A stretch of DNA of 38,204 nt. Origin: Syntrophales bacterium. GTDB lineage: Bacteria > Desulfobacterota > Syntrophia > Syntrophales > CG2-30-49-12. The position numbers and the translations under genes are program-made. Shown here one piece after another: positions 1 to 8,533 of this stretch (its first letter is position 1; the number at the start of each line of letters is the position of its first letter). The notes under the pieces were generated by a model. The model was not told the DNA's origin, did not search any database, and saw only the letters and a list, made by a program, of their open reading frames with translations. The stretch covers positions 1-38,204 of the forward strand of contig JASEGZ010000014.1 of the NCBI GenBank assembly GCA_030018935.1. Reading direction: 5' to 3'.

Positions 1-1478
1 TCAATTTCCCATGTGGCGCCGGAGGGGGTATCTTTGAGGCTCACCCTTTTTTCTGCAAGGAGACGTCTGATCTCATCGGCTTTCCCCCAGTCCTTAGCCT
101 CTCTTGCCACCCGTCTTTCCTCAATCAAATGCTCAATTTCTTTAATATCCAGGCCCAGTTTCCCAACTTTTCTGTCCCTGGCCCGGCAAAAATAATAGTC
201 AGGTTCATCCAGAAACAAGCCTAATATCCTGCCAACTTCCTCAAAATACCTCTTTGCCGTATGGAGGACAAAGAGTGTCTCGGAACAAATAACGAATTGT
301 TCATCCGCCATATAACCATTGATGAGTCTTACGGCATCGAAGATATAACCAATGGCCCTGACCATATTGAAATCATCATCCATGGCTTCCAGAAATTTTT
401 CAGACAATGCCGCAAGCCTGTCGCACACATCTCTATGCCTCCCCTGAAGCTTCTCAAGGGAAATCTGAGAGTAATCCATCTTACGGAGCAGAATATCCTT
501 GATATTTTTCAGGGCGGCATAAAATCTGTCCATGCCCAGCCTTGCCTCGTCAAGAGAGTCATCGGAAAAATCCAAGGGGCTTCTGTAATGGCTAGTAAGC
601 ATAAAAAGCCTCAATACCTCGGGATGATAGTTTTTCAACATATCCTTTATGGTAAAGGTGTTGCCGATGGATTTCGACATCTTCTCTCCCTTTATCCTGA
701 TGAAACCATTGTGTATCCAGAAATTGGCCAGGGGCTTGCCGGAGGCGCCTTCCGACTGGGCAATCTCGTTTTCATGATGGGGGAAGATCAGATCCTCGCC
801 GCCGCCATGGATGTCAAAGGTATCCCCCAGGAATCGTTGACTCATGACTGAACACTCAATATGCCATCCCGGTCTACCCTGTCCCCAGGGACTATCCCAC
901 CACGGCTCTCCCTCTTTGCTTGCCTTCCAGAGGGCAAAATCGAGGGGGTTTCTCTTTTTCTCATTCACCTCCACCCTGGCTCCAGCCATCAATTCTTTCA
1001 GGTCCCTGCCGGAAAGTTTTCCATAATTTTTCCATTTTTCCACCGCGTAATAGACATCGCCATCTGCCCTATAGGCCAGCCCCTTTTGGAGGAGGGTGTT
1101 GATAAGGCTGATCATACCGTCAATATGTTCCGTTGCCCTGGGACTTATGGTGGGTCTGTCTACACCAAGGTTATCCATATCCTCATTGTACGTTCTGATA
1201 TACCTATCTGCGATCTCGGAGATGTCAACTCCTTCAGAAATCGCCTTTTTAATGATCTTATCGTCCAGATCGGTAAAATTCTTGACATAGATGACATCAT
1301 AACCACGGCATTGCAGGTATTTTTTAATGACATCAAAGACCACCGCTGAACGGGCATGACCTGCATGGCAGACATCATAGGCGGTAATGCCACATACATA
1401 GATGCCAACCTTTCCTTCCCTGAGGGGCTTAAATGTTTCTTTTTTCTTTGTCCGGGTGTTGTATATCCTCAAGGACAT
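1..1478 (-). CDS. cysS: Cysteinyl-tRNA synthetase, 3' end cut by window edge
   Basis: Class I aminoacyl-tRNA synthetase that charges tRNA-Cys in the cytoplasm. Translating the minus strand from the ATG gives one open frame of 492 codons to the window edge without a stop. The HIGH-type motif HAGH is at residues 38-41 and KMSKS at 266-270. Likely zinc ligands are C29, C209 (in WHIECS) and the following HHEN. The visible end reads DTPSGATWEI, as at the C-terminus of the family, so only a few residues are missing. The ATG follows a CCGGAG ribosome site, 21 bp after argC, which suggests co-transcription. No frameshift is seen. Confidence 0.96.
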   Translation of the reverse strand, partial: MSLRIYNTRTKKKETFKPLREGKVGIYVCGITAYDVCHAGHARSAVVFDVIKKYLQCRGYDVIYVKNFTDLDDKIIKKAISEGVDISEIADRYIRTYNEDMDNLGVDRPTISPRATEHIDGMISLINTLLQKGLAYRADGDVYYAVEKWKNYGKLSGRDLKELMAGARVEVNEKKRNPLDFALWKASKEGEPWWDSPWGQGRPGWHIECSVMSQRFLGDTFDIHGGGEDLIFPHHENEIAQSEGASGKPLANFWIHNGFIRIKGEKMSKSIGNTFTIKDMLKNYHPEVLRLFMLTSHYRSPLDFSDDSLDEARLGMDRFYAALKNIKDILLRKMDYSQISLEKLQGRHRDVCDRLAALSEKFLEAMDDDFNMVRAIGYIFDAVRLINGYMADEQFVICSETLFVLHTAKRYFEEVGRILGLFLDEPDYYFCRARDRKVGKLGLDIKEIEHLIEERRVAREAKDWGKADEIRRLLAEKRVSLKDTPSGATWEI

Positions 1479-1499
1479 TGAATACTCCGGTGGGAAGAC

Positions 1500-2537
1500 T
1501 TACGGAAATAGCGGTGCCATATCCAGCCCGGTCTCTTCGTTTATGCCACACACGAGATTCATATTTTGAATGGCCTGGCCGGAAGCGCCTTTTATGAGAT
1601 TATCTATCGCGGATATAATGATGACTCTCTTCGTTCTCTTATCAGTGACAATACCAATGTCACAGTAGTTGGAACCACGAACGGAAGAAATATTGGGAAA
1701 CGTTCCCGCGCTGTAAACCCTGACGAATTTCTCACCCCGGTAGAATGCCTGATAAAGGTCAAGCAGTTCGGCTGTGGTCACATCCTTTTGCAGCGTTGCG
1801 TATATCGTACTCAGGATACCCCTGTTGATAGGCAGGAGATGGGGGGTGAAGGAAATTCTGATATCATGCCCGGCAAGGCGAGAAAGTTCCTGTTCCATCT
1901 CCGGTGTATGGCGGTGCTGACCGATTTTATAAGCTTTAAATCCTTCGTTTACCTCACAGAAGAGTGACCCCACCTGTGGTTCCCGTCCCGCTCCACTGGT
2001 CCCCGACTTCGCATCAACGATAATAGATGCACTGTCAATCCATTTTTCTTTCAGTACTGGGGCAAGACCAAGAATAACACTGGTTGGATAACAGCCTGGA
2101 TTGGCAACAAACCTGGCTTTCCTCACAGCATCTCGGTACAATTCTGGAATACCATAGACTGTCTGTTCGATAATGTCTTGTGCCGTATGTTTGCCATACC
2201 ATTGTTCGTAGGACTTTACGTCCCGCAAACGAAAATCGGCGCTGAGATCAATAACCTTTTTTCCGGTCTTCAGAAAAATTGGGGCAACTTTCATCGAGAC
2301 GCCATGGGGAAGAGCTAAGAAGATAACGTCGGCAACACTGGCCACATCTTCTGGAGACGCATCATGGAAGATCAAATTGGTCAGTCCAACAAATATGGGA
2401 TAAACGTCAGAGACAGGAATTCCCTTGAATCTCCTCGATGTTAGGGCCACAACCTCTGCTTCCGGATGGCGGAGGAGAAGCCGTAAAAGTTCCTGACCGG
2501 TGTATCCGCTTGCCCCATATATGCCAATCTTTAACAT
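1500..2537 (-). CDS. argC: N-acetyl-gamma-glutamyl-phosphate reductase
   Basis: Third step of arginine biosynthesis: NADPH-dependent reduction of N-acetyl-glutamyl phosphate to the semialdehyde. The 345-residue length is normal. The N-terminal dinucleotide-binding motif GASGYTG is at residues 8-14, and the catalytic cysteine is C149 in NPGCYPT. The gene lies downstream of rplM-rpsI across a repeat-bearing spacer and 21 bp upstream of cysS. The ribosome site before the ATG is weak. No other arg gene is visible, so the arginine pathway is not clustered here. Confidence 0.97.
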   Translation of the reverse strand: MLKIGIYGASGYTGQELLRLLLRHPEAEVVALTSRRFKGIPVSDVYPIFVGLTNLIFHDASPEDVASVADVIFLALPHGVSMKVAPIFLKTGKKVIDLSADFRLRDVKSYEQWYGKHTAQDIIEQTVYGIPELYRDAVRKARFVANPGCYPTSVILGLAPVLKEKWIDSASIIVDAKSGTSGAGREPQVGSLFCEVNEGFKAYKIGQHRHTPEMEQELSRLAGHDIRISFTPHLLPINRGILSTIYATLQKDVTTAELLDLYQAFYRGEKFVRVYSAGTFPNISSVRGSNYCDIGIVTDKRTKRVIIISAIDNLIKGASGQAIQNMNLVCGINEETGLDMAPLFP

Positions 2538-2539
2538 AA

Positions 2540-2641
2540 TTGTAACTACTCAGGAGTCAGGAGCCAGAAATGTTCAAAACATTTTCTAATATTGTTTTAA
2601 GACTTACGACGTAGGACTTAAGACTTACGACTTGTAACTTA
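2540..2641. repeat. rpsI-argC spacer with heptamer array and flanking 8-bp repeats
   Basis: The spacer holds degenerate heptamers at 2601-2640 (units such as gacttac, gacgtag, gacttaa) and a second short run, caggagt/caggagc, at 2551-2564. Between them is a small palindrome, AAATGTT-caa-AACATTT, at 2568-2584. The whole block is bracketed by the direct repeat TTGTAACT at 2540-2547 and 2632-2639, which looks like a target-site duplication but could be chance at 8 bp. Confidence 0.75.
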
Positions 2642-2645
2642 TTCA

Positions 2646-3038
2646 TTATCGTTTGGAAAACTGGAACCGTTTTCTCGCCCCCGGTTGCCCGTACTTTTTT
2701 CTTTCCTTGATACGCGAATCTCTTGTCAAAAACCCCGCCTTTTTCAGCATTAGTCGCAGCCCCATATCATATTCCACAAGGGCCTTAGAGATTCCATGTT
2801 TAACTGCACCTGCTTGCCCGGCAATGCCACCCCCACAAACACTAATATAAAAATCAAACTTACCCCTTTTCCCGACAATATCAATGGGCTGCTGGATGAG
2901 CATTTTAAGAGAGTCCCTTGTAAAATAGTCATCGAAGTTCCTCTTGTTTACTGTGATGACACCACTCCCCTTTTTCATGTACACCCTGGCGATGGCACAC
3001 TTTCTCTTTCCTGTGGCATAGAAGCGTTTCTCTGTCAT
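2646..3038 (-). CDS. rpsI: 30S ribosomal protein S9
   Basis: Small-subunit protein whose basic C-terminal tail reaches towards the P-site tRNA. The 130 residues carry the family pattern: [13 protein letters not shown] near the start, the [15 protein letters not shown] core, and the terminal [16 protein letters not shown] with the conserved final SKR. The ATG follows GGGAGACGG, a good ribosome site. It pairs with rplM as in most bacteria, but the 183-bp gap to rplM is unusually long and holds repeats and an inverted repeat. Confidence 0.98.
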   Translation of the reverse strand: MTEKRFYATGKRKCAIARVYMKKGSGVITVNKRNFDDYFTRDSLKMLIQQPIDIVGKRGKFDFYISVCGGGIAGQAGAVKHGISKALVEYDMGLRLMLKKAGFLTRDSRIKERKKYGQPGARKRFQFSKR

Positions 3039-3062
3039 AACCGTCTCCCAAAATTAGTAATC

Positions 3063-3189
3063 TTGTAAGTGTTCAGCTATCAGTCCTCAGTTTTCAGTTG
3101 AAACAGGATGAGAAACCTTTGTAAAATTGAAAATTGGCTTCAGAAAGAGCGAATTTAAGATTTTGAGCCCTTGTGAAGTCAATTTTCAA
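3063..3189. repeat. rplM-rpsI spacer element: heptamers plus 15-bp inverted repeat
   Basis: At 3063-3101 a head TTGTAAGTGTTCAGCTATC runs into heptamers cagctat, cagtcct, cagtttt, cagttga. The same head occurs at 34953 and, inverted, near 37840, so this belongs to the CAGCTAT element family. A separate inverted repeat lies at 3127-3141 and 3175-3189 (15 bp, one mismatch, 33-nt loop). The transcript could fold there. A short T-rich run follows in gene sense, so a weak terminator or processing stem is possible. Confidence 0.75.
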
Positions 3190-3221
3190 AGACCTCGATT
3201 TCTAATCCCCTAAGGATAGTT

Positions 3222-3650
3222 TTATAATTCAAGGATCTGTGGACACTGCGCCTGGTGACGATGATCACTCCCGGTATAAATCTTGAGCTTTTTAAGCATC
3301 TTCCTTCCCAGGGAGTTTTTGGGAAGCATCCCTTTGACCGCATGGCGCAGAAGATTTACTGGATTGTCCTCCAGCATCTTTCCGGCAGACGTTTTTTTTA
3401 TGCCTCCCGGATAGCCGGAGTGATGATAGTAAATCTTATCTGTTAGTTTTTTGCCGGTTAGGGTAACCTTTCCCGCATTGACAACGATTACAAAATCTCC
3501 CGTGTCCACGTGGGGCGTATAGATAGGTTTATGCTTACCCCGCAGGCGTCTTGCAACTTCACTGGCCAGCCTTCCTAAAACCTTACCATCGGCATCAATG
3601 AGATACCAGAGCCTGCGAACATCCTCTTTTCTTGCATTATATGTCTTCAT
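3222..3650 (-). CDS. rplM: 50S ribosomal protein L13
   Basis: Early-assembling large-subunit protein of 142 residues. It opens [20 protein letters not shown] and contains the conserved [21 protein letters not shown] segment. The frame is open back to a TTG at 3662 (adding MVGP), but that codon sits directly on the AAAGG sequence; the ATG at 3650 matches the family N-terminus and was chosen. It is the first gene after its own promoter and heads the rplM-rpsI transcript. Confidence 0.96.
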   Translation of the reverse strand: MKTYNARKEDVRRLWYLIDADGKVLGRLASEVARRLRGKHKPIYTPHVDTGDFVIVVNAGKVTLTGKKLTDKIYYHHSGYPGGIKKTSAGKMLEDNPVNLLRHAVKGMLPKNSLGRKMLKKLKIYTGSDHRHQAQCPQILEL

Positions 3651-3664
3651 AGGACCAACCAAAC

Positions 3665-3680
3665 CTTTAAAAATTTAAAG
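3665..3680. promoter_or_regulatory. Palindrome at the predicted rplM transcription start
   Basis: CTTTAAA-AA-TTTAAAG is a perfect 7-bp inverted repeat with a 2-bp centre. It lies just downstream of the -10 and just before the L13 start. It could be an operator or a 5' stem on the rplM mRNA. It does not resemble a regulator site known to me, and AT-rich palindromes also arise by chance. Confidence 0.45.
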
Positions 3681-3684
3681 GGAG

Positions 3685-3714
3685 ATTTTACATTTATTAT
3701 ATAATATTTGTCAA
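3685..3714 (-). promoter_or_regulatory. Sigma70-type promoter for rplM-rpsI
   Basis: On the minus strand TTGACA (3709-3714) is separated by 18 bp from TAAAAT (3685-3690), preceded by TG as in an extended -10. This is a perfect -35 and a 5/6 match at -10. It lies between the lptD stop and rplM and predicts a start near 3675-3680. It is the clearest promoter in the window. Confidence 0.75.
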
Positions 3715-3730
3715 GGAAAAACTCTCCATT

Positions 3731-5971
3731 CTACCAGCCTCCGCCCCTGCCGAGGCCATATAGTGAAAAGGACACCATAAACCTCCTGTCATTTTCACTG
3801 TCAGAATAGCTCAGCTCGGCGTTCCAGCACTGACGACGGTAATTGAGGCCGTAAGTCCTTTCCACGTATTTGCCATCGAGCTGATTCTTCCTCATTAAAC
3901 AGGTCATATCCAGAGACTTCGTTATCAGGGCCTTGAGGGAAAGATTGAGCTCCTCCAGAAAATTCTGGGTGTAACGATACCCGAGGGTGGCCGAGTCCCC
4001 CCGCCGGTCAGTCAAATGCAAATCATAATTGGCCTGTTTCCATTCCCCCGAATTTACACTAAACCTGTTACGTCCCCGGAAGGAAAAATATTCTGAGGGA
4101 ACGCAGTCAAGTTCCACGTCAAGATCACCAAAGGGTCTTTTTTCCATTTCCGGACCGGTTACGTCCCCCCTTGCCTCTCCGATATCATAATTCTGGGCCA
4201 GTTTGAGGCGGAGAAGTTCACGGTAGCTTATCCTCCCATCCTTCCCCTTCAGCCTCGCCGTAAGGGTATTGATCAGGGCATAAGCTAAATTGTTTTCTCC
4301 CGTGACCTCCGTCACAAAATCAGGACGGTTATCTTGAGCGATAACGGTTGCGTAGGTATAAGTCAATTCCGATTTTATATCGTGTTTTATCTTTTCCATC
4401 GTTTCGCCGCCTACATCGAAGATACGATGGATCTCCGTGGTAAGGTTCGCACCAGTATTCCATACTTTACGGTCGCCATGTTTATTATCATTTGCCGCCG
4501 TGCCGTCATCCCGGTCCCAGAATGTTTCTTTCATCGCCATTTCTGGTGTCAGTTGAAGATAGCCTCCCAGGTTAACAGGCAGAGAAATGGTCGGCTGGAC
4601 ATCGTAGATGTGTCCCTTCTGTCCCTCAGTTCGGTAGTAATAGTCGTAAGAAGCGGCAAGTTCAAAGTTCAGAGGAGTGTCGAAGAGGGGTTGTTTTATA
4701 CCGGTTAGACGAATTTCCGGATACTTCTGTAAGGTTGCCTCGTTGGAAGCGCTTCGGAAATCGTCGGTGTAACTGATCAGGCCCGTGAGGTTGTACAGTT
4801 GCCAGTCCTTGACCAGACGGGCTGTTGAATCCAATGATCCAAGAGATTCATTGCCGAGGAAGGAAACTTTTTTGAAACGCAGTTCTTCACTGGCTGAATA
4901 GTGATCGAGATAATAATTGGAGGTGGAAAAGTCTTTAAAATACCAGTTATCGGAGACCCTTGCAATGTCAGTCCTGAGATAGAATCCTTCGCTAAAGGTG
5001 GTCTCATGATTAAGGTAAAATGACCACCTTTTCTGGTCGGAGGTCCAGTTTCTGCTAATACCTCCTGATGTTTCAGCCGTCTGCATAGTGTCGTTCAGGA
5101 AGTCACCATAAAAGGCGCCCCATGAACCTTCACTGATGAAGTACCTGAATTCCACTCCTTCCTTCCATCCCCTCTTTTCCATGTAGCGCTGGTAGAATGT
5201 CGCATCCGTACTCTTCGAAATTGCCCAGTAGAAGGGGACCTCAATGTCCAGGCCATGTCTATCCCGGGAATAGGCAAGACGGGGGAAAAGGAAACCCGAT
5301 TGGCGGGTTGTCTTGGCGGGAAATATCAGATAGGGAATGTAGAGGATGGGAAAATCTTTCACCAGAAACTTACCGTGTTTTAAGACGCCATAACCATCAA
5401 CGGTCACATTTGCCTCTCTGGCCGTTAGTTGCCAGTCCGGCGAATCACCATCACAGGTAGTTACCGTGGCGTCTTTTATATTGTAGGTCGCTTCGGATTT
5501 CTTCTCGATCTTTTCCCCGCTGAGATAGAAATGATTTTTTTCAATGAACATCTTTCCCCTGTAAACTACTCCTGTCTTTGTAGCGATATCGAATATCACC
5601 CTGTCTCCCTCAAGGATATCGCCTTCACTCCTAATCACAACCTGTCCTTCAGCAAGGGCGCTATTCGTGGCCTTATTCAGGACCACGCTGTCTGCTCTCA
5701 TGATGCCCCCGGAAAAGGTGATGATCACATTCCCCTCTGCATGATAGGTGTCTTTATCTCTGTCATAAGCGATGCTGTTAGCCTCGATGGTAACCGGTCC
5801 TTTTGAGGTCTCTCTCTCCATGGCGAATGGGCCAGGGATGGGAAGGAAAAAAAGGAGGATGAAAATGCATGACCATTTATATAATCCTGTGCTGTAAGCA
5901 GCGATACGAATCGCCGCCCTCAGAAGAGAATCCGTAGAGTAAAGGCATCTCATTTTCTGGATTAAAATCAC
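3731..5971 (-). CDS. lptD: LPS-assembly protein LptD
   Basis: Outer-membrane beta-barrel that, with LptE, inserts lipopolysaccharide into the outer leaflet. The 746 residues begin with a hydrophobic export segment (about residues 33-50, IFILLFFLPIPGPFA). An OstA/LptA-like jellyroll follows (about 57-160, with ITIEAN- and YDRDKDTYHAEGNV-type repeats), then a long barrel rich in alternating aromatic strands ending SFSLYGLGRGGGW. Cysteines in TTCDGD, LDCVPS, MTCLMR and RQCWN could form the family disulfides. The GTG start lies 5 bp after the folC stop, so translation is probably coupled. An internal ATG at codon 7 is the alternative start. Confidence 0.92.
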   Translation of the reverse strand: MILIQKMRCLYSTDSLLRAAIRIAAYSTGLYKWSCIFILLFFLPIPGPFAMERETSKGPVTIEANSIAYDRDKDTYHAEGNVIITFSGGIMRADSVVLNKATNSALAEGQVVIRSEGDILEGDRVIFDIATKTGVVYRGKMFIEKNHFYLSGEKIEKKSEATYNIKDATVTTCDGDSPDWQLTAREANVTVDGYGVLKHGKFLVKDFPILYIPYLIFPAKTTRQSGFLFPRLAYSRDRHGLDIEVPFYWAISKSTDATFYQRYMEKRGWKEGVEFRYFISEGSWGAFYGDFLNDTMQTAETSGGISRNWTSDQKRWSFYLNHETTFSEGFYLRTDIARVSDNWYFKDFSTSNYYLDHYSASEELRFKKVSFLGNESLGSLDSTARLVKDWQLYNLTGLISYTDDFRSASNEATLQKYPEIRLTGIKQPLFDTPLNFELAASYDYYYRTEGQKGHIYDVQPTISLPVNLGGYLQLTPEMAMKETFWDRDDGTAANDNKHGDRKVWNTGANLTTEIHRIFDVGGETMEKIKHDIKSELTYTYATVIAQDNRPDFVTEVTGENNLAYALINTLTARLKGKDGRISYRELLRLKLAQNYDIGEARGDVTGPEMEKRPFGDLDVELDCVPSEYFSFRGRNRFSVNSGEWKQANYDLHLTDRRGDSATLGYRYTQNFLEELNLSLKALITKSLDMTCLMRKNQLDGKYVERTYGLNYRRQCWNAELSYSDSENDRRFMVSFSLYGLGRGGGW

Positions 5972-5976
5972 AGCGC

Positions 5977-7242
5977 CTACCTCAAGATTCCAGTAAATGC
6001 CTGTTTTATCTCTCCCACAAGGTAAAGCGAACCTGTGACACAGATGAGGTCCTCTTTATCAGCCGTGATGAGGGCTCGCTGGAGGGCCTCAGAGGGTTTT
6101 TCTACAACCTCTATAGGGTTTTTGTACCACTTTGCCACCGGCACGAGTTCTTTGGGGGGTACGGCCCTGTCTATGGTCGGTTTCGTGATAATAAGTCTGT
6201 CTGCGAGGGAGACCAGTTTATTCAGCATGGCCCTGTAGTCTTTATCATTGAGGACTCCAAAAAGGAGGATTAATTTTTTATAGGAAAAAGACTCTTTTAA
6301 GGCGCGGCAGAGGACAGAAACGCCCGCCGGATTATGTGCCCCATCAACAAGGAGCATTGGTGCATATTGAAGAATCTCCAATCGTCCTTCCCACATGGTA
6401 TCCTTCATTCCTTTAGAGAGGGCACTCTCATCAACATGGAAGCCTCTTGCTGCCATCGTCTCAATAGTGCCAATGGCCAAGACAGCATTTTCCATCTGAT
6501 GTCTTCCTCTCAAAGGACAGACGAGGTTATGGTAGGTCTTTGCAATTCCTCGGTAGGAAAAAGTGCCATCACGGTGCATCCTGACTTTTATGTCCCTTCC
6601 GAGCAGGTATAGCTTTGCCCTCCTCTCACGGCAGATTTCCTCCAGGACTTTTATGACCGACTTTTGCTTTGCCGCACTGATGCACAACCCTCCATCCTTG
6701 ATAATACCAGCCTTTTCACGGGCAATGTCTTTTAGACGATTTCCCAGATATTCCCTGTGATCGAGAGAGATATTGGATACGACAGATACCGCCGGTGTAA
6801 CCATATTGGTTGCATCAAGTCTTCCCCCCATTCCTACTTCCAGGACAGCTACGTCTACGTCTTCCCGGTAAAAGTGAAGAAAGGCCACCGCAGTGAGAAA
6901 TTCAAAGTAGGTCACATCCTCCAGGACCTGTTTTTTCACTTCTCCTATTCTTTCATCCATTTCCGTAGGCGTGATCATAAGGCCATTGATGCGTATCCGT
7001 TCTATGACATCTATCAGGTGAGGAGATGTATAAAGACCGACTCTAAATCCTCCCTGGCACAGGATCGAGGCCGTCATTGCCGCGATGGAACCTTTACCAT
7101 TGGTTCCCGCAATTAAAACGGTCTCGTATTTTCGCTGGGGGTTGTTCAATCTTTCGAGGAGTCGGGAAATGGGGCCAAGGCCCAGACGGATAACTGTGCT
7201 ACTTAATCCGGAGAGATATTCAAGGTTACCTCGAGATGCCAT
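5977..7242 (-). CDS. folC: Folylpolyglutamate/dihydrofolate synthase
   Basis: ATP-dependent Mur-ligase-family enzyme that makes dihydrofolate and adds glutamate tails to folates. The 421 residues carry the P-loop GTNGKGS (46-52), the folate-loop signature TSPHL, the EVGMGGRLDATN segment, and the C-terminal domain with DGAHNPAG. The ATG is preceded immediately by an in-frame TAG, which fixes the start. No ribosome site is visible; the upstream bases are AT-rich (TAATTATATATG), so a leaderless or weakly initiated message is possible. It is followed within 5 bp by lptD. Confidence 0.95.
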   Translation of the reverse strand: MASRGNLEYLSGLSSTVIRLGLGPISRLLERLNNPQRKYETVLIAGTNGKGSIAAMTASILCQGGFRVGLYTSPHLIDVIERIRINGLMITPTEMDERIGEVKKQVLEDVTYFEFLTAVAFLHFYREDVDVAVLEVGMGGRLDATNMVTPAVSVVSNISLDHREYLGNRLKDIAREKAGIIKDGGLCISAAKQKSVIKVLEEICRERRAKLYLLGRDIKVRMHRDGTFSYRGIAKTYHNLVCPLRGRHQMENAVLAIGTIETMAARGFHVDESALSKGMKDTMWEGRLEILQYAPMLLVDGAHNPAGVSVLCRALKESFSYKKLILLFGVLNDKDYRAMLNKLVSLADRLIITKPTIDRAVPPKELVPVAKWYKNPIEVVEKPSEALQRALITADKEDLICVTGSLYLVGEIKQAFTGILR

Positions 7243-7260
7243 CTAATTCATATATAATTA

Positions 7261-7341
7261 GGCACAAAGGCACAGAGTGACAAAGGCACAAAGTCATGTT
7301 ATTCTCTCCTTTGTGTCTATGTGCCTTTACAACTTTGTGCC
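7261..7341. repeat. GGCACAAA octamer element with inverted ends
   Basis: Octamers ggcacaaa, ggcacaga, gtgacaaa, ggcacaaa run from 7261, and the complementary form (tttgtgtc, tatgtgcc, tttgtgcc) runs to 7341. The outer 9 bp, GGCACAAAG (7261-7269) and CTTTGTGCC (7333-7341), are a perfect inverted repeat. The right arm lies inside the metallo-hydrolase gene and encodes part of its last residues. The same family recurs at 10037-10158. Confidence 0.8.
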
Positions 7342-8121
7342 TGCATCAAGGGAGTTGATCTGTATCGCTTGGCCGTCTTTGAGGACATGTATTTTTCTAT
7401 TCTTGATCAGGGTGACCTCGTCTTGAATGGATTGGTGATACTGGAGTTTCATATGATAAAGATAGATGTCAGTTTTAAGGGAATCCAGTTTCTTTAACTC
7501 ATGCTCCAGACTGCTGGGCGTCAGGTGACCGCTCATATCCGCAATATCTCTCATACTGTCGGGAAGGGATGTCTCCACGAATATAGCTTTCAAATTCTTG
7601 ATCCTGTTTGCGATTTTCCAGATTTCATCTGTAGGTCCTGTATCACCTGCAAAGATAACAGATCCCTCCCTGGATTCCACTACATACCCCACTGTTTCCA
7701 CAACATGATGAACCCTGATGGCAGTAACGTCAAGGTTGTCAATCCGAACCTTTTCCCGGGGCCTGATAACCTCAAATTTCAAGACCGGATTTTCTGGAGT
7801 GGGAATCACTGAAAAATCAGGCCAGATAATACCGTTGAAGAGATACGTCCGGAGGGCATCAATAATGTACTGTGTACTGAGGATAACGAGAGGATTGTCT
7901 TTGTTGAGATAACAGATATTGTCTGCCAGAAACATTATATCCCGTACATGATCAATATGAGGATGAGTGACAAGGATATAACCGATGTTGACCTGTTCTT
8001 CCAATGTTAGGATAGAGGTAACAGTACCGGCATCTACCAGAATTTTTCCATTCAGTAAAAAAGCCGTTGCGTTGGCACCCGGAAGCTGTGATCCATAGCA
8101 ACCCAATATCTTGATGTTCAT
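7327..8121 (-). CDS. Metallo-beta-lactamase-fold hydrolase, class-II cyclic-nucleotide phosphodiesterase-like
   Basis: A 264-residue metallo-beta-lactamase-fold protein, probably cytoplasmic. The metal motif HPHIDH is at residues 53-58, with further ligands likely in HHVVE, GDTG and MSGHLTP. The pattern resembles class-II cAMP phosphodiesterases (PDEase_II family), so hydrolysis of a cyclic nucleotide or other phosphodiester is likely; the true substrate cannot be read from sequence. The ATG follows AGGGGC at good spacing. The last codons (G-T-K-L-stop) are written in the octamer repeat. It lies between the alpha-operon tail and folC. Confidence 0.8.
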   Translation of the reverse strand: MNIKILGCYGSQLPGANATAFLLNGKILVDAGTVTSILTLEEQVNIGYILVTHPHIDHVRDIMFLADNICYLNKDNPLVILSTQYIIDALRTYLFNGIIWPDFSVIPTPENPVLKFEVIRPREKVRIDNLDVTAIRVHHVVETVGYVVESREGSVIFAGDTGPTDEIWKIANRIKNLKAIFVETSLPDSMRDIADMSGHLTPSSLEHELKKLDSLKTDIYLYHMKLQYHQSIQDEVTLIKNRKIHVLKDGQAIQINSLDAGTKL

Positions 8122-8227
8122 CTTTTTTTGCCCCTAATGATATGTTGCCATCAGGTAACACAGCTCCCCTCGGCAGTGGCAATAACAAAAATGCCCACTA
8201 TCACGTATTTCGAGGCATGATACGCAG

Positions 8228-8254
8228 GCAGCCCCGTCTTGAATACGGGGCTGC
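8228..8254 (-). terminator. Strong GC hairpin at the end of the ribosomal cluster
   Basis: GCAGCCCCGT-(7 nt)-ACGGGGCTGC is a perfect 10-bp stem starting 2 bp after the stop codon of the EF-Tu-like gene. Its position at the end of the rplQ transcript suits a terminator or 3'-end stabiliser. No T-run follows in gene sense (CCTGCGTATC), so intrinsic termination is uncertain. Confidence 0.5.
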
Positions 8255-8256
8255 GG

Positions 8257-8511
8257 CTACAAAACTTTAAATACCTCGTCTCCGGGACGGACACGAGCAG
8301 GGACCTTAATGCCAATATAGTCGCCTGCCACCGCCTTTTCCACTTTTTTGTTGTTGATCTCAAGCGAATCAATGATGCTTGTTAGATCTGTCGTATGACC
8401 TATAAATTTAACTGTATCGCCTATCTTCAACTCGCCGCCCGTTATTCTAACTGCTGCAACACTCGGTTTGGCAAAAAACTTTACCACTTCGCCAATTTTT
8501 TCTTCTGCCAT
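8257..8511 (-). CDS. Small EF-Tu domain-2-like protein
   Basis: An 84-residue protein that looks like a free-standing translation-factor beta-barrel (EF-Tu domain 2 type). It has VAAVRITGGELKIGDTVKF, then a glycine turn, then VEKAVAGDYIGIKV and RPGDEVFKVL, but no GTPase domain. Such proteins are annotated as translation elongation factor-like in several anaerobic bacteria and archaea, and their function is not established to my knowledge. The ATG follows GGAGGG. It is separated from rplQ by a long heptamer array and followed by a GC hairpin, so it is probably the last gene of the ribosomal transcript. Confidence 0.8.
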   Translation of the reverse strand: MAEEKIGEVVKFFAKPSVAAVRITGGELKIGDTVKFIGHTTDLTSIIDSLEINNKKVEKAVAGDYIGIKVPARVRPGDEVFKVL

Positions 8512-8533
8512 GACAAACCCTCCTTCCCTCTCT

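Noticed and set aside
261-851. Plus-strand open frame of 196 codons
   Set aside because: It is the complement of cysS; the minus strand gives a full CysRS with its motifs.
7243-7260. Promoter for folC
   Set aside because: AT-rich sequence and a TTGTCA hexamer are present, but no -10 at acceptable spacing could be supported.
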